DNA of 64,000 nucleotides from contig NZ_CP132507.1 in the NCBI RefSeq assembly GCF_032191775.1, positions 2,629,001 through 2,693,000 of the forward strand, written 5' to 3'. This stretch comes from Rhodoferax mekongensis. Lineage in GTDB: Bacteria; Pseudomonadota; Gammaproteobacteria; Burkholderiales; Burkholderiaceae_C. The notes below the pieces were generated by a model that saw nothing but the letters and a program-made list of their open reading frames with translations, did not search any database and was not told the DNA's origin. The translations under genes and the position numbers were made by a program. Below, piece by piece: positions 8,607-16,712 of this stretch (positions are counted from its first letter, which is position 1; each line of letters opens with the position of its first letter).

Positions 8607-11002
8607 CGCCGCCGCGCAGAGCGCACCCCGGAGAGCTCGTTCACGATCTTGAGCACCCGGGTCAGGCGGCCGGATTCGGCCACTTCCACGGTGAATGTCA
8701 TCCAGGCGGTGCCTTTGACAGACTGGGTCTGCACCCCGATGACATTCATCTTTTCTTTGGCGAATACCTCCGAGATGTCGCGCAGCAGGCCCTGGCGGTC
8801 CAAAGCCTCAACTGCAACGTCCACCGGATACACGTTCCCGTCTTTGCCGCCCGGGGCGCCCCACTCCACCTCGATCAGGCGGTCGCCACTGCGTTGCACC
8901 ATGTTGCGCAGGTTGGAGCAGTCCGACCGGTGCACGCTCACGCCCTTGCCCCGGGTCACAAAGCCGCTGATCAAATCCGGCGGTGCCGGCTTGCAGCACT
9001 TGGCCAACTGGGTCATCAGCGAATCGATGCCCACCACCAGTACCCCGCCCTTGCCGCCGGACACACCGCGCGGCTTTTTGAGCGGCATGTAGTCGTCCTG
9101 CGGGCCGGCGGGCTCGGGCGGGCGCAGCAGAAGCTCGATGTTGCGCAGTGAAAACTCGTCTTTGCCCACCACCTCAAACAAGGCGTCGGCATTGTGGAAG
9201 CCCAGCTGGCTGGCCAGGTCGTCGAGCTTAATGGCGGTTTTGCCCTCACGTTGCAGCAGCTTTTCTACCGCCTCGCGGCCCTTGGCCATGGTCTCACCCA
9301 TGGCCAGCGCATTGAACCAGGCCCGCACCTTGGCGCGCGCCCGGTGACTGACCAGATAGCCCAGCTCGGGGTTGAGCCAGTCCCGTGAGGGGCCGCCTTC
9401 TTTCACGGCAGTCACTTCCACGGTCTGGCCGTTTTTGAGCGGAGTATTCAGCGGCACCATGGCGCCATCCACCTTGGCACCCCGGCAACGGTGGCCCAGG
9501 TTGGTGTGCACGCTGTAGGCAAAGTCCACCGCGGTTGCCCCCTGCGGCAGCTCCACAATGGCGGCATCTGGCGTGAGCACATAGATGCGGTCGTCAAACA
9601 TGCCCTGCCCGTCGGACGCATGGGCGCCGGAGAGGTCGCGCTCCCAGGCCAACAATTGGCGCAGCACAGCAATCTTGGCGTCGTACTCGCCGGCGGCCGT
9701 CACGCTGCCGCCATAGCCTTTGGCGCCCGCCTCTTTGTAGGCCCAGTGGGCGGCCACACCATGCTCTGCATGGTCGTGCATAGCCTGGGTGCGGATTTGC
9801 ACCTCTATGGGTTGCCCTGCCGATCGTCCCGCTGCCGGGCCGCCCCCAAGCGGGACAGCCCCCTCGGGGGGCAGCGCCCCCTGCAAGGGCGGAGCTTGGG
9901 GGTCCATTTCTCTTACAACGGTGTGCAGCGACTGATACCCATTGGGCTTGGGCCGGGCAATGTAGTCGTCAAATTCTTCAGTGATCGGTGTGAAGCGGGT
10001 GTGCACCAGGCTGAGTGCCGCGTAGCAGTCCGGCACCGTGGGCACCACGATGCGCAGCGCCCGGATGTCGTACACCTGATCGAAGCCCAGCGACTTGCCC
10101 CGCATCTTTTTGACGATGCTGTAGATGTGCTTGGGCCGACCCTGCACGATAGCCTGCACGCCCTGCGCTGCCAACTCGTCCGCCAGCTGCTGGCGCAGTC
10201 GCTCCACCGAGGCTTCCCGCTCTGCCCGCTTTTCGTCCAGCAGTTTGGCGACCTGCTTGTAGGTGTCGGGCTCGAGGAAGCGGAACGACAGGTCTTCCAT
10301 CTCCCACTTGATTTCCCAGATGCCCAGCCGGTTGGCCAAGGGCGCAAACACCTGCAGGGCCTCAGAAGCCAGCCCCGGCGGCACCGGCAACTTGGTCGCC
10401 GCAAAGTGGCGCAAGGTCTGCAAGCGCGACGCCAAGCGCAGCATGACCACACGCAGGTCCTTGCTGAAGGCCAACAGCATCTTGCGAACGCTCTCCGTCT
10501 GTAAACCAGGTGCCCCCACGCTCCATCGCTGCGCGAGTCGCTGCCCCCCATGGGGGCTATCGGCCCCTTGGGACGGCCCGGCGGGTCCGGCGGTTTGCGC
10601 CATGGGTGCCGCACTATTGCTGTGGCTCGCCGACTGCTGGGCCAGCCGTGCCATGCGCTGCAGGCGCACCAGCTTGGTGGTTTCTAGGGCCAGGTCGGCA
10701 AAGTTGTCGCCGAAGGCTTTGGCGATGATTTCGTGGGGCTTGTTCAGGTGGTCACAGGCATACACCAGGTAGCTGGCAGCCTGCATGGCCTCGGAGCCGC
10801 CAATGGTGCGCAGAATAGCGGCTACGGCATCCGCGTGTTGAAGCACGTTTTCGCCGGTATCCAGCGACTCCGTCGCCAACAAAGGCTCGGCAAAGGCGCG
10901 AGCGCGCTGCAGGGCTCCGGCCTGCTCGGGCAGGCTGTCTGCGGTGGCCGCAATCACTTGCGGGGTGGCCGTGGCAATGTCCCCGGCGTACAAACTTTTC
11001 AT
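8603..11002 (-). CDS. relA: RelA: monofunctional (p)ppGpp synthetase
   Basis: This 799-residue protein has the RelA/SpoT domain order: degenerate HD domain (about 50-240), synthetase (about 260-440), TGS (about 455-520), helical and zinc-finger regions, and ACT (about 720-795). The HD region lacks the catalytic HD and ED residues (YACDHLNKP occupies that place). The synthetase carries EFDDYIARPKPNGYQS; the acidic ExDD version marks monofunctional RelA rather than bifunctional SpoT. It makes the stringent-response alarmone when amino acids are scarce. Unusually, two proline/glycine-rich in-frame insertions (about residues 122-170 and 366-395) coincide with GC-rich palindromic repeats in the DNA. 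Confidence 0.93.
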   Translation of the reverse strand: MKSLYAGDIATATPQVIAATADSLPEQAGALQRARAFAEPLLATESLDTGENVLQHADAVAAILRTIGGSEAMQAASYLVYACDHLNKPHEIIAKAFGDNFADLALETTKLVRLQRMARLAQQSASHSNSAAPMAQTAGPAGPSQGADSPHGGQRLAQRWSVGAPGLQTESVRKMLLAFSKDLRVVMLRLASRLQTLRHFAATKLPVPPGLASEALQVFAPLANRLGIWEIKWEMEDLSFRFLEPDTYKQVAKLLDEKRAEREASVERLRQQLADELAAQGVQAIVQGRPKHIYSIVKKMRGKSLGFDQVYDIRALRIVVPTVPDCYAALSLVHTRFTPITEEFDDYIARPKPNGYQSLHTVVREMDPQAPPLQGALPPEGAVPLGGGPAAGRSAGQPIEVQIRTQAMHDHAEHGVAAHWAYKEAGAKGYGGSVTAAGEYDAKIAVLRQLLAWERDLSGAHASDGQGMFDDRIYVLTPDAAIVELPQGATAVDFAYSVHTNLGHRCRGAKVDGAMVPLNTPLKNGQTVEVTAVKEGGPSRDWLNPELGYLVSHRARAKVRAWFNALAMGETMAKGREAVEKLLQREGKTAIKLDDLASQLGFHNADALFEVVGKDEFSLRNIELLLRPPEPAGPQDDYMPLKKPRGVSGGKGGVLVVGIDSLMTQLAKCCKPAPPDLISGFVTRGKGVSVHRSDCSNLRNMVQRSGDRLIEVEWGAPGGKDGNVYPVDVAVEALDRQGLLRDISEVFAKEKMNVIGVQTQSVKGTAWMTFTVEVAESGRLTRVLKIVNELSGVRSARRR
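9818..9905. repeat. GC-rich palindromic repeat inserted in frame in relA (synthetase domain)
   Basis: Nested inverted repeats are visible: CCCCCAAGC (9843-9851) pairs with GCTTGGGGG (9894-9902), around an inner GCCCCCTCGGGGGGC. The encoded stretch interrupts what is normally a short loop between HTVVR and PIEVQIRTQ. Confidence 0.75.
10501..10636. repeat. GC-rich repeat inserted in frame in relA (pseudo-HD domain)
   Basis: Contains the palindrome GCCCCCCATGGGGGC (10543-10557) and a flanking GGCCCCTTGGGAC. It encodes a low-complexity segment of about 45 residues within the pseudo-hydrolase domain of RelA. Confidence 0.6.
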
Positions 11003-11026
11003 GGAAGGCTCACAAGGCGGGGAACG

Positions 11027-11914
11027 TTACCCCAGCAAAAAAGAAGTCACGGCGTCCTGTTGGTCTTGGGCGATCAGGGTCGGGGCGTGGCCCACACCGG
11101 CAAACTCCAGCAGGCGGGCTTTGGGGCCACGCTGCGTCATGGCCAGTGCCGTCTCGGGTGACAAAAGGTCGGACTCCGCGCCGCGAAGCAACAAAGTGTC
11201 TGCCGTGATGGCGTCATACAGCTGCCACAGCTGAGCCTGGCCGGCCAGCGCCAGCTCCTCTGTCACTGCCTTGAACGGGATGGCAATCGCAGGGTCGTAA
11301 TGCAGCCCCAACTTGCCGTCCGGGAGGGTCTTGACCATGTGGCGTGACAACTCCAGCCACTGCGCCGGTGTGTGCGGCCCGAAACTGCTCGAAATCGCCA
11401 ACATGGCGTCAGCGGCCTGCTGCAGGTTGTCGAAGCTCACGGCGCGGCCCAGATAGGTGCCTATGCGCTGCAGCGACGACCACTGGATCACCGGGCCCAC
11501 GTCGTTCAGCACCAATTTGCGTACTTTCAAGCCCACGGAGGCGGCATGCGCAGTCACCGCCAAGCCGATCAGGCCGCCCATGCTGGTGCCCACCCAATCC
11601 AGAGTGGCGGGCTTCAGGTGCGCCAGCAGGCCCAACATGTCGCCGGCATAGGTCGGCACGCCATAGCCGACAGGGTCTTTAAGCCAATCGCTCTGACCAC
11701 GTCCAGCCACGTCGGGGCAGACCACACGGATGGACTGGGAAGCGCGGGCGACCAGGGCCTGTGCCAGCACGTCAAAGTCGCGCCCCTGTCGCGAGAGGCC
11801 ATGCACACACACCACGGTGTGGGCGGCGTCTGCCGCGCCCCACTGCCAATACGCCATGCGGCGCGGACCGTTGGCGTCAGCGCAGGGTACGTAATTCAGC
11901 GTAGGTTCAGCCAT
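11027..11914 (-). CDS. Alpha/beta hydrolase
   Basis: This 295-residue alpha/beta-hydrolase fold protein has an oxyanion-region HG (VCVHGLSRQGRDF), the nucleophile elbow GTSMGG, a candidate acid in LLLRGAESDLLS and the catalytic His in GVGHAPTL. It is probably an esterase or lactonase; the substrate is unknown. I chose the ATG at 11914, since upstream codons run antisense into the divergent bdhA gene. The gap to bdhA (11915-11984) should hold two divergent promoters. Confidence 0.83.
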   Translation of the reverse strand: MAEPTLNYVPCADANGPRRMAYWQWGAADAAHTVVCVHGLSRQGRDFDVLAQALVARASQSIRVVCPDVAGRGQSDWLKDPVGYGVPTYAGDMLGLLAHLKPATLDWVGTSMGGLIGLAVTAHAASVGLKVRKLVLNDVGPVIQWSSLQRIGTYLGRAVSFDNLQQAADAMLAISSSFGPHTPAQWLELSRHMVKTLPDGKLGLHYDPAIAIPFKAVTEELALAGQAQLWQLYDAITADTLLLRGAESDLLSPETALAMTQRGPKARLLEFAGVGHAPTLIAQDQQDAVTSFLLG

Positions 11915-11984
11915 GGTGCAATCACTCGTTTGATAATGACCACATCCTAATGGAATCCCCCCACCACTTTGTGAAGGAAGACGC

Positions 11985-12755
11985 ATGTTGAAAGGTAAAA
12001 CCGCCCTCGTTACCGGATCCACCAGCGGCATCGGTTTGGGTATCGCCAAGGCACTGGCCGCACAAGGCGCCAACATCGTGCTCAACGGCTTTGGCGACGT
12101 GGAGGGTCCCAAGGCCGAAGTGGCCGCTCTGGGCGTGCAAGTGAGCTACCACGGTGCGGACATGAGCAAGCCTGCCGAGATCGCAGCCATGATCGAGCAC
12201 GCCACGACCACTTTCGGCGGCGTGGACATTCTGGTCAACAATGCGGGCATTCAGCATGTGGCGCGGGTCGAAAACTTCCCCATCGAGAAATGGGACGCCA
12301 TCATCGCCATCAACATGAGCAGCGCCTTCCACGCGACCCGCCTGGCCCTGCCCGGCATGCAAGCAAAGAACTGGGGCCGCATCATCAACGTGGCGTCCGT
12401 CCACGGGCTGGTGGGCTCGGCCGAAAAGTCGGCCTATGTGGCGGCCAAACACGGTGTGGTGGGCCTGACCAAGGTCACGGCACTGGAAAACGCCACTACC
12501 GGCGTGACCTGCAACGCCATCTGCCCCGGCTGGGTGCTGACCCCGCTGGTGCAAAAGCAGGTGGATGCCAAAGCTGCCGCGCGAGGCATCAGCAACGCGG
12601 ACGCTACCAAACAGCTCCTGGGCGAAAAAGAGCCCTCCATGCAATTCACCACGCCCGAGGAGCTGGGCGCCTTGGCCGTGTTTTTCTGCTCCCCCGCTGG
12701 CGACAATGTGCGCGGCGTGGCATGGAATATGGACGGTGGCTGGACAGCGCAGTAA
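11985..12755 (+). CDS. bdhA: D-3-hydroxybutyrate dehydrogenase
   Basis: This 256-residue SDR closely fits the PHB-degradation enzyme, which interconverts 3-hydroxybutyrate and acetoacetate with NAD. Visible motifs are GSTSGIGLGIA, NNAGIQHVARVENFP (characteristic of the family), the catalytic Ser in VASVHG, SAYVAAKHG (Tyr-x3-Lys) and the C-terminal WNMDGGWTAQ. Its presence suggests that the host stores polyhydroxyalkanoate. The ATG at 11985 follows a GAAGGA site. A strong bidirectional hairpin follows the gene. Confidence 0.92.
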   Translation: MLKGKTALVTGSTSGIGLGIAKALAAQGANIVLNGFGDVEGPKAEVAALGVQVSYHGADMSKPAEIAAMIEHATTTFGGVDILVNNAGIQHVARVENFPIEKWDAIIAINMSSAFHATRLALPGMQAKNWGRIINVASVHGLVGSAEKSAYVAAKHGVVGLTKVTALENATTGVTCNAICPGWVLTPLVQKQVDAKAAARGISNADATKQLLGEKEPSMQFTTPEELGALAVFFCSPAGDNVRGVAWNMDGGWTAQ

Positions 12756-12774
12756 TTTCGAACAAATCGGGCTC

Positions 12775-12820
12775 TGGCGCCCGATGGATATGCGCGAGCA
12801 GCTATGAATTCAATAGCAAA
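12775..12820 (+). repeat. Short interspersed repeat copy (plus)
   Basis: Near-consensus copy: GGATATGCGCGAGCAGC then TATGAATTCAATAGCAAA. It lies between the bdhA stop and the terminator hairpin. Confidence 0.8.
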
Positions 12821-12851
12821 AAAGCCCCGGCAGGGTCCTGCCGGGGCTTTT
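12820..12851. terminator. Bidirectional rho-independent terminator
   Basis: Two perfect 15-base arms (AAAAGCCCCGGCAGG and its complement) flank a two-base loop, with A and T runs at the ends. It lies between convergent bdhA and the kinase gene and can serve both strands. Confidence 0.9.
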
Positions 12852-12870
12852 CTCATTCAGACTCACACGC

Positions 12871-15330
12871 TCAGCTGGACTGCTTGAACGCCATCACGGC
12901 CTGGTTGCGCAAGGTGCGCAGCAAGGCCAGTTCTTTTTCGTCCAGCTCCAGTGCGCCATGTTTGAGCTTGTCGGCGTAAATCAGGCCGAAAGGCGCGCCC
13001 TTGATCTGCAAGGGCAAGAGCAAAAATGCCGCTGCATTCAGGCCGCTGCGGTACCACGCGGGCAGCCGCTGCACGATGCGCAACTCGGCAGCGTCACTGA
13101 TCATGGTGTCGGCGCCCTTGATGCACACCACCCCGAACAAATCCGGCGAAGCAGCCTTGAGGTGGGTCTTGAAGCCTTTGATGTGCGCCTCCACGCCCTG
13201 CCCCAAACCGAAGCGTCCGGTCATCATTTCCGTCTTGGCGTCGCGCATGCAAAAAATGATGCGGTCAAACTCCAGCGCGCGCAGCATGGTCTCCAGGATC
13301 ATGCGCAGCACATCGGTGAGCTTGAAGTCATCCACCATGGCGTTGGTGATGTCTTGAATACCCGCGGAAAGTGTTTCGGCTACCAGGTTGTTGCGGCGGG
13401 TAGAAGGCGGCGCACCGGGTTCATCCAAGGGGGCGGCCTGAGTGGCTTGCAGCGCAAAGCTGCCCAGATTGCCGTCTGTTTCCGCCTGCAGGGGCGCGGC
13501 GCGGCTGCTGAGCTCTACCGGCAGCTGCAGCAACTTGGCAGCTGCAGATCCCGGCGCCACATGAATGTCCATGGCATTGGCAAGGTCCACCAGCTTGAGG
13601 CGGGCCTTGGCCGTGGCCTCATTCACCAGCTTGATGCTGCTGCCCATCACATTGGCGTATTTCTTGGTGACAGCGGCAATGCGGTCATCCACCTCTCTGG
13701 CATCGCTGCGCAAGAGCACATCGGCGATTTCGTTGGACGCGAGAGCAATCCAGCGAATGCGTTCAGCCGCATCGGACGGTGGCGTGGACGGCGGCGTTCC
13801 TGTAGGTTTGCGCATGCAGCGCTGGATTCCCGGCGGCAAACCCCAGCTCTTGGCGATACCCAGCCCCAGTTCTTCATAGCTCAGGCCCAAGACACTGATG
13901 GAAGCGGCCTCCTCGGTCTTGCGATCACGGGCTGACTGGGTGAGGGTCCGGATGTTGTTGGCCTCTTCCGGGAAATAGAACTGCGCCAACAACCGGCCCA
14001 GATTCTGGAACATGGAGCCAATGAATGCCTCCTCGCTGTCGCGCACCAGCGGGCATAGCTCTCCACCAATGGAGCCGGCCATCAGCGAGCGCAGAAACTC
14101 TTCTTTGAGCTGGGCCGCATGGGCCTTGTCCTGCATGTGCTCCAGCAATACCAGGCTGAGCGCCATATTGCGGATGCCGTTGAAGCCCACCAGGTGCACG
14201 GCCCGTGACACGGTGCTGATGCTGCCGCCACGTGCGTAGTGCGCACTGTTGACCAGGCGCAAGAGCTTGTTGGTGAGCGCCACATCCTTGAGGATTTCGT
14301 TGGTGACGCTGCCCACACTCTCTTTATCGGAGCGGGCCATGCTCTGGATACGGGTCACGGAATCCGACAAGGCGGGAAAATCGCTCTTGTGCCGCATGCG
14401 CCGCAGCAAAAACTCCAGGGTGGCGTTGTTGGACGCTTCACTGCCTGCAGCAGGTCCTTGCAGGGACTTCACCCATAGCTCCAGCTCACTCTGGAACAGC
14501 CGTGCGCTGACAAACCGCTTGCTGTTATCTCTGGCAAGGGCCCGTAACACAATGGCACGCAGCTGGTCATCCACACCCGCCGGCATGACCTTGGGGAGAT
14601 CCAGTTGCTCATTGGTGACGCGGTAGATGGCCCGGTAAGGGTCAGATTCCATCACCAGCTGGCGGCCCATCAGCATTTCTGCCAGCACCAAGCCAGCCGA
14701 AAAAATGTCCATGGCAGGGCTGGGCGCGGCGCCATTGGCGGCCTCTGGTGATAGATAGCCGATAGTGCCCCCGCTGCCGGGGTGGGGGTCCTTGCTGTTG
14801 GCCTCAGGGATGCGGGCCGCTATACCGAAATCCATGACCCGCGCGCGCCCCGCGCCATCGATCACGATGTTGGAAGGCTTCAGGTCCCGATGCACCACGC
14901 CGGAAGCATGGGCGACTGCTACGGCGTCCAGCACATCCATCATGAGTGCGACCGCCTGACTGGCTGGCAGCGCCCCATTCTGTTTCAGGTGCTGGTCCAA
15001 GGTATTGCCAGCGATGTACTCAAACACCAGGTAGGGCTGCGCCTCATGGATGTCGGCTTCGTAGACAGGCACGATATTGGGATGGGTGACACGGCCCACA
15101 CTGCGGGCCTCTTGCAACCACTGTGCAACCGCCTGCCCATCGACGCCGGCACCCGGACGCATCACTTTGACAGCCACCTCGCGCTCCATGCGCGGATCAA
15201 AGGCCAGCCACACGGTACTTTGGGCGCCCTTGCCCAGAATGCGGATCAACTCGAACCTTCCCAACAGGCTCTTGGCAACTTGGCGGCTGCGGCTGTCATC
15301 GCCGCTTCGGGCTGTCTGGGTATCTGGCAT
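12871..15330 (-). CDS. Serine/threonine protein kinase-HDOD-GAF fusion
   Basis: This 819-residue cytoplasmic protein joins three domains. A complete Hanks-type kinase (about 25-285) has the glycine loop LGKGAQSTVW, VAVKV, HRDLKPSN, MDFG and YLSPEA. An HDOD domain (about 320-520) contains ILKDVALTNKLLRLVNSAHY. A C-terminal GAF-like domain (about 655-810) contains FDRIIFCMRD and LLLPLQIKGAPFGLIY. All kinase catalytic residues appear intact. HDOD proteins act in bacterial signalling without metal-dependent hydrolase activity, and GAF domains bind small ligands. No transmembrane segment is seen. It is followed by two c-di-GMP enzymes on the same strand, suggesting a shared signalling role; the kinase substrates are unknown. 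Confidence 0.9.
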   Translation of the reverse strand: MPDTQTARSGDDSRSRQVAKSLLGRFELIRILGKGAQSTVWLAFDPRMEREVAVKVMRPGAGVDGQAVAQWLQEARSVGRVTHPNIVPVYEADIHEAQPYLVFEYIAGNTLDQHLKQNGALPASQAVALMMDVLDAVAVAHASGVVHRDLKPSNIVIDGAGRARVMDFGIAARIPEANSKDPHPGSGGTIGYLSPEAANGAAPSPAMDIFSAGLVLAEMLMGRQLVMESDPYRAIYRVTNEQLDLPKVMPAGVDDQLRAIVLRALARDNSKRFVSARLFQSELELWVKSLQGPAAGSEASNNATLEFLLRRMRHKSDFPALSDSVTRIQSMARSDKESVGSVTNEILKDVALTNKLLRLVNSAHYARGGSISTVSRAVHLVGFNGIRNMALSLVLLEHMQDKAHAAQLKEEFLRSLMAGSIGGELCPLVRDSEEAFIGSMFQNLGRLLAQFYFPEEANNIRTLTQSARDRKTEEAASISVLGLSYEELGLGIAKSWGLPPGIQRCMRKPTGTPPSTPPSDAAERIRWIALASNEIADVLLRSDAREVDDRIAAVTKKYANVMGSSIKLVNEATAKARLKLVDLANAMDIHVAPGSAAAKLLQLPVELSSRAAPLQAETDGNLGSFALQATQAAPLDEPGAPPSTRRNNLVAETLSAGIQDITNAMVDDFKLTDVLRMILETMLRALEFDRIIFCMRDAKTEMMTGRFGLGQGVEAHIKGFKTHLKAASPDLFGVVCIKGADTMISDAAELRIVQRLPAWYRSGLNAAAFLLLPLQIKGAPFGLIYADKLKHGALELDEKELALLRTLRNQAVMAFKQSS

Positions 15331-15380
15331 GAAAATCCGTGTAGAGGGGTGCGGGGGCGCGAGACGCTGTCAGTATGTCA

Positions 15381-16712
15381 TCAAAGTTTCATGGCTGAGT
15401 TATCGGCAACATACATTTCAAAATCAATGGCGGCCAGCGGACGGCTGTAGAGATAGCCCTGAAACAGCCGGCAGTGGTTGGCGAGCAGGAAATCCCGTTG
15501 GCCTTCCGTCTCGACCCCCTCTGCAATGACCGCGAGTCCCAGGTTCTCACCCAGCTGCAGAACGGCACGTGCAATGGCAGCGTCACTGGGATCGGTAAGC
15601 ACGTCGCGCACAAAAGCTTGGTCGATTTTTATCTGGTCCAGGGGCAGTTTTTTCAGGTAGCTGAGCGAAGAAAAACCGGTGCCGAAATCATCCAGAGAGC
15701 AGCCCACGCCCAGCGTATGGAGACTGTGCATCTTGGCGATGATGTCGCTCATGTCATGGACCAGCATGCTCTCCGTCAACTCCAGCTTCAGGCGGGCGGC
15801 TACCACGCCGTGCTGTTGCATGGCACTGGCGATTTGCCCCACAAAGTCAGGCTGCAAAAACTGTTTGGCGCTCACGTTCACAGAAAGGCTGACCCCATCC
15901 ATCGCTGGTGTACGCGCCCATCGCTGCAAGGTTTGACATGCTTCCTGCAATACCCAGCTGCCCAAGGGCAGGATCTGCCCGGACTCTTCCGCTACAGGGA
16001 TGAAATCGCCGGGCGAAACCATCCCCAGTTGGGGATGGCGCCAGCGTAAAAGTGCTTCCGCACCAACCACTTTCCCGTCTGCCTGCACCTGCGGCTGAAA
16101 CACCAGAAAGAACTCACGGCGCGCCATGCCACGCTCAATATCCCGCTGCAGGGAATTCGCCTCGGCGGTCTCCATAAGCGTGATGTGCACCAGCGCCAGC
16201 ATGCCCAGCATGGCGGTGGCGGCATTGATCCAGACCCCGACTTGGCGCACGGAAGCAGGGATACTGAGTTCGGAAGGAATACTCCAGGACGTACTGGCGA
16301 ACACCACAAAGGTCAGTATCAGCACGCCAGTCAGGGGCCAACGCAGAAGGGGTGGCTCTTTACGCAGCACCAGCATGGATGCCAAGGTCAAGACTAGGAG
16401 ATAGAGATGGGAAGTCCGCGGAGCCACCGCATCCGGGACGTCGAAATACAATGAAAAGAGGCCGATGGCCAAGTAGGTCACCAAGGTCACCAACAAGAAA
16501 GCAAGCCGTGTCAGTTGCAGATGCGTCAACCACAACACGCTGCCACCAGCCACCAGCAGCACGAACTCCACTGCTGCGATTACATATTCCCCCGTCAAGG
16601 CAAAAAAAACCGACCACCCTGCACCCAAACCCATCAGCAATCCGGCACTGACCCACAGTATGCGGCGGATGCGGTGACGGTGGATGCTGGAACTGAGCTC
16701 ATCGGGATTCAT
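15381..16712 (-). CDS. Membrane-anchored EAL-domain c-di-GMP phosphodiesterase
   Basis: This 443-residue protein has about five to six N-terminal hydrophobic helices (about 18-165) and an EAL domain (about 195-435). The catalytic signature is complete: EALLRWRHP, ELTESMLV, SLDDFGTGFSSLSYLKKLP, KIDQAFVRD and AEGVET. It should hydrolyse c-di-GMP to pGpG. No GGDEF domain is present. Its start codon overlaps the stop of the upstream GGDEF-EAL gene (ATGA at 16709-16712), so the two are translationally linked. Confidence 0.9.
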   Translation of the reverse strand: MNPDELSSSIHRHRIRRILWVSAGLLMGLGAGWSVFFALTGEYVIAAVEFVLLVAGGSVLWLTHLQLTRLAFLLVTLVTYLAIGLFSLYFDVPDAVAPRTSHLYLLVLTLASMLVLRKEPPLLRWPLTGVLILTFVVFASTSWSIPSELSIPASVRQVGVWINAATAMLGMLALVHITLMETAEANSLQRDIERGMARREFFLVFQPQVQADGKVVGAEALLRWRHPQLGMVSPGDFIPVAEESGQILPLGSWVLQEACQTLQRWARTPAMDGVSLSVNVSAKQFLQPDFVGQIASAMQQHGVVAARLKLELTESMLVHDMSDIIAKMHSLHTLGVGCSLDDFGTGFSSLSYLKKLPLDQIKIDQAFVRDVLTDPSDAAIARAVLQLGENLGLAVIAEGVETEGQRDFLLANHCRLFQGYLYSRPLAAIDFEMYVADNSAMKL

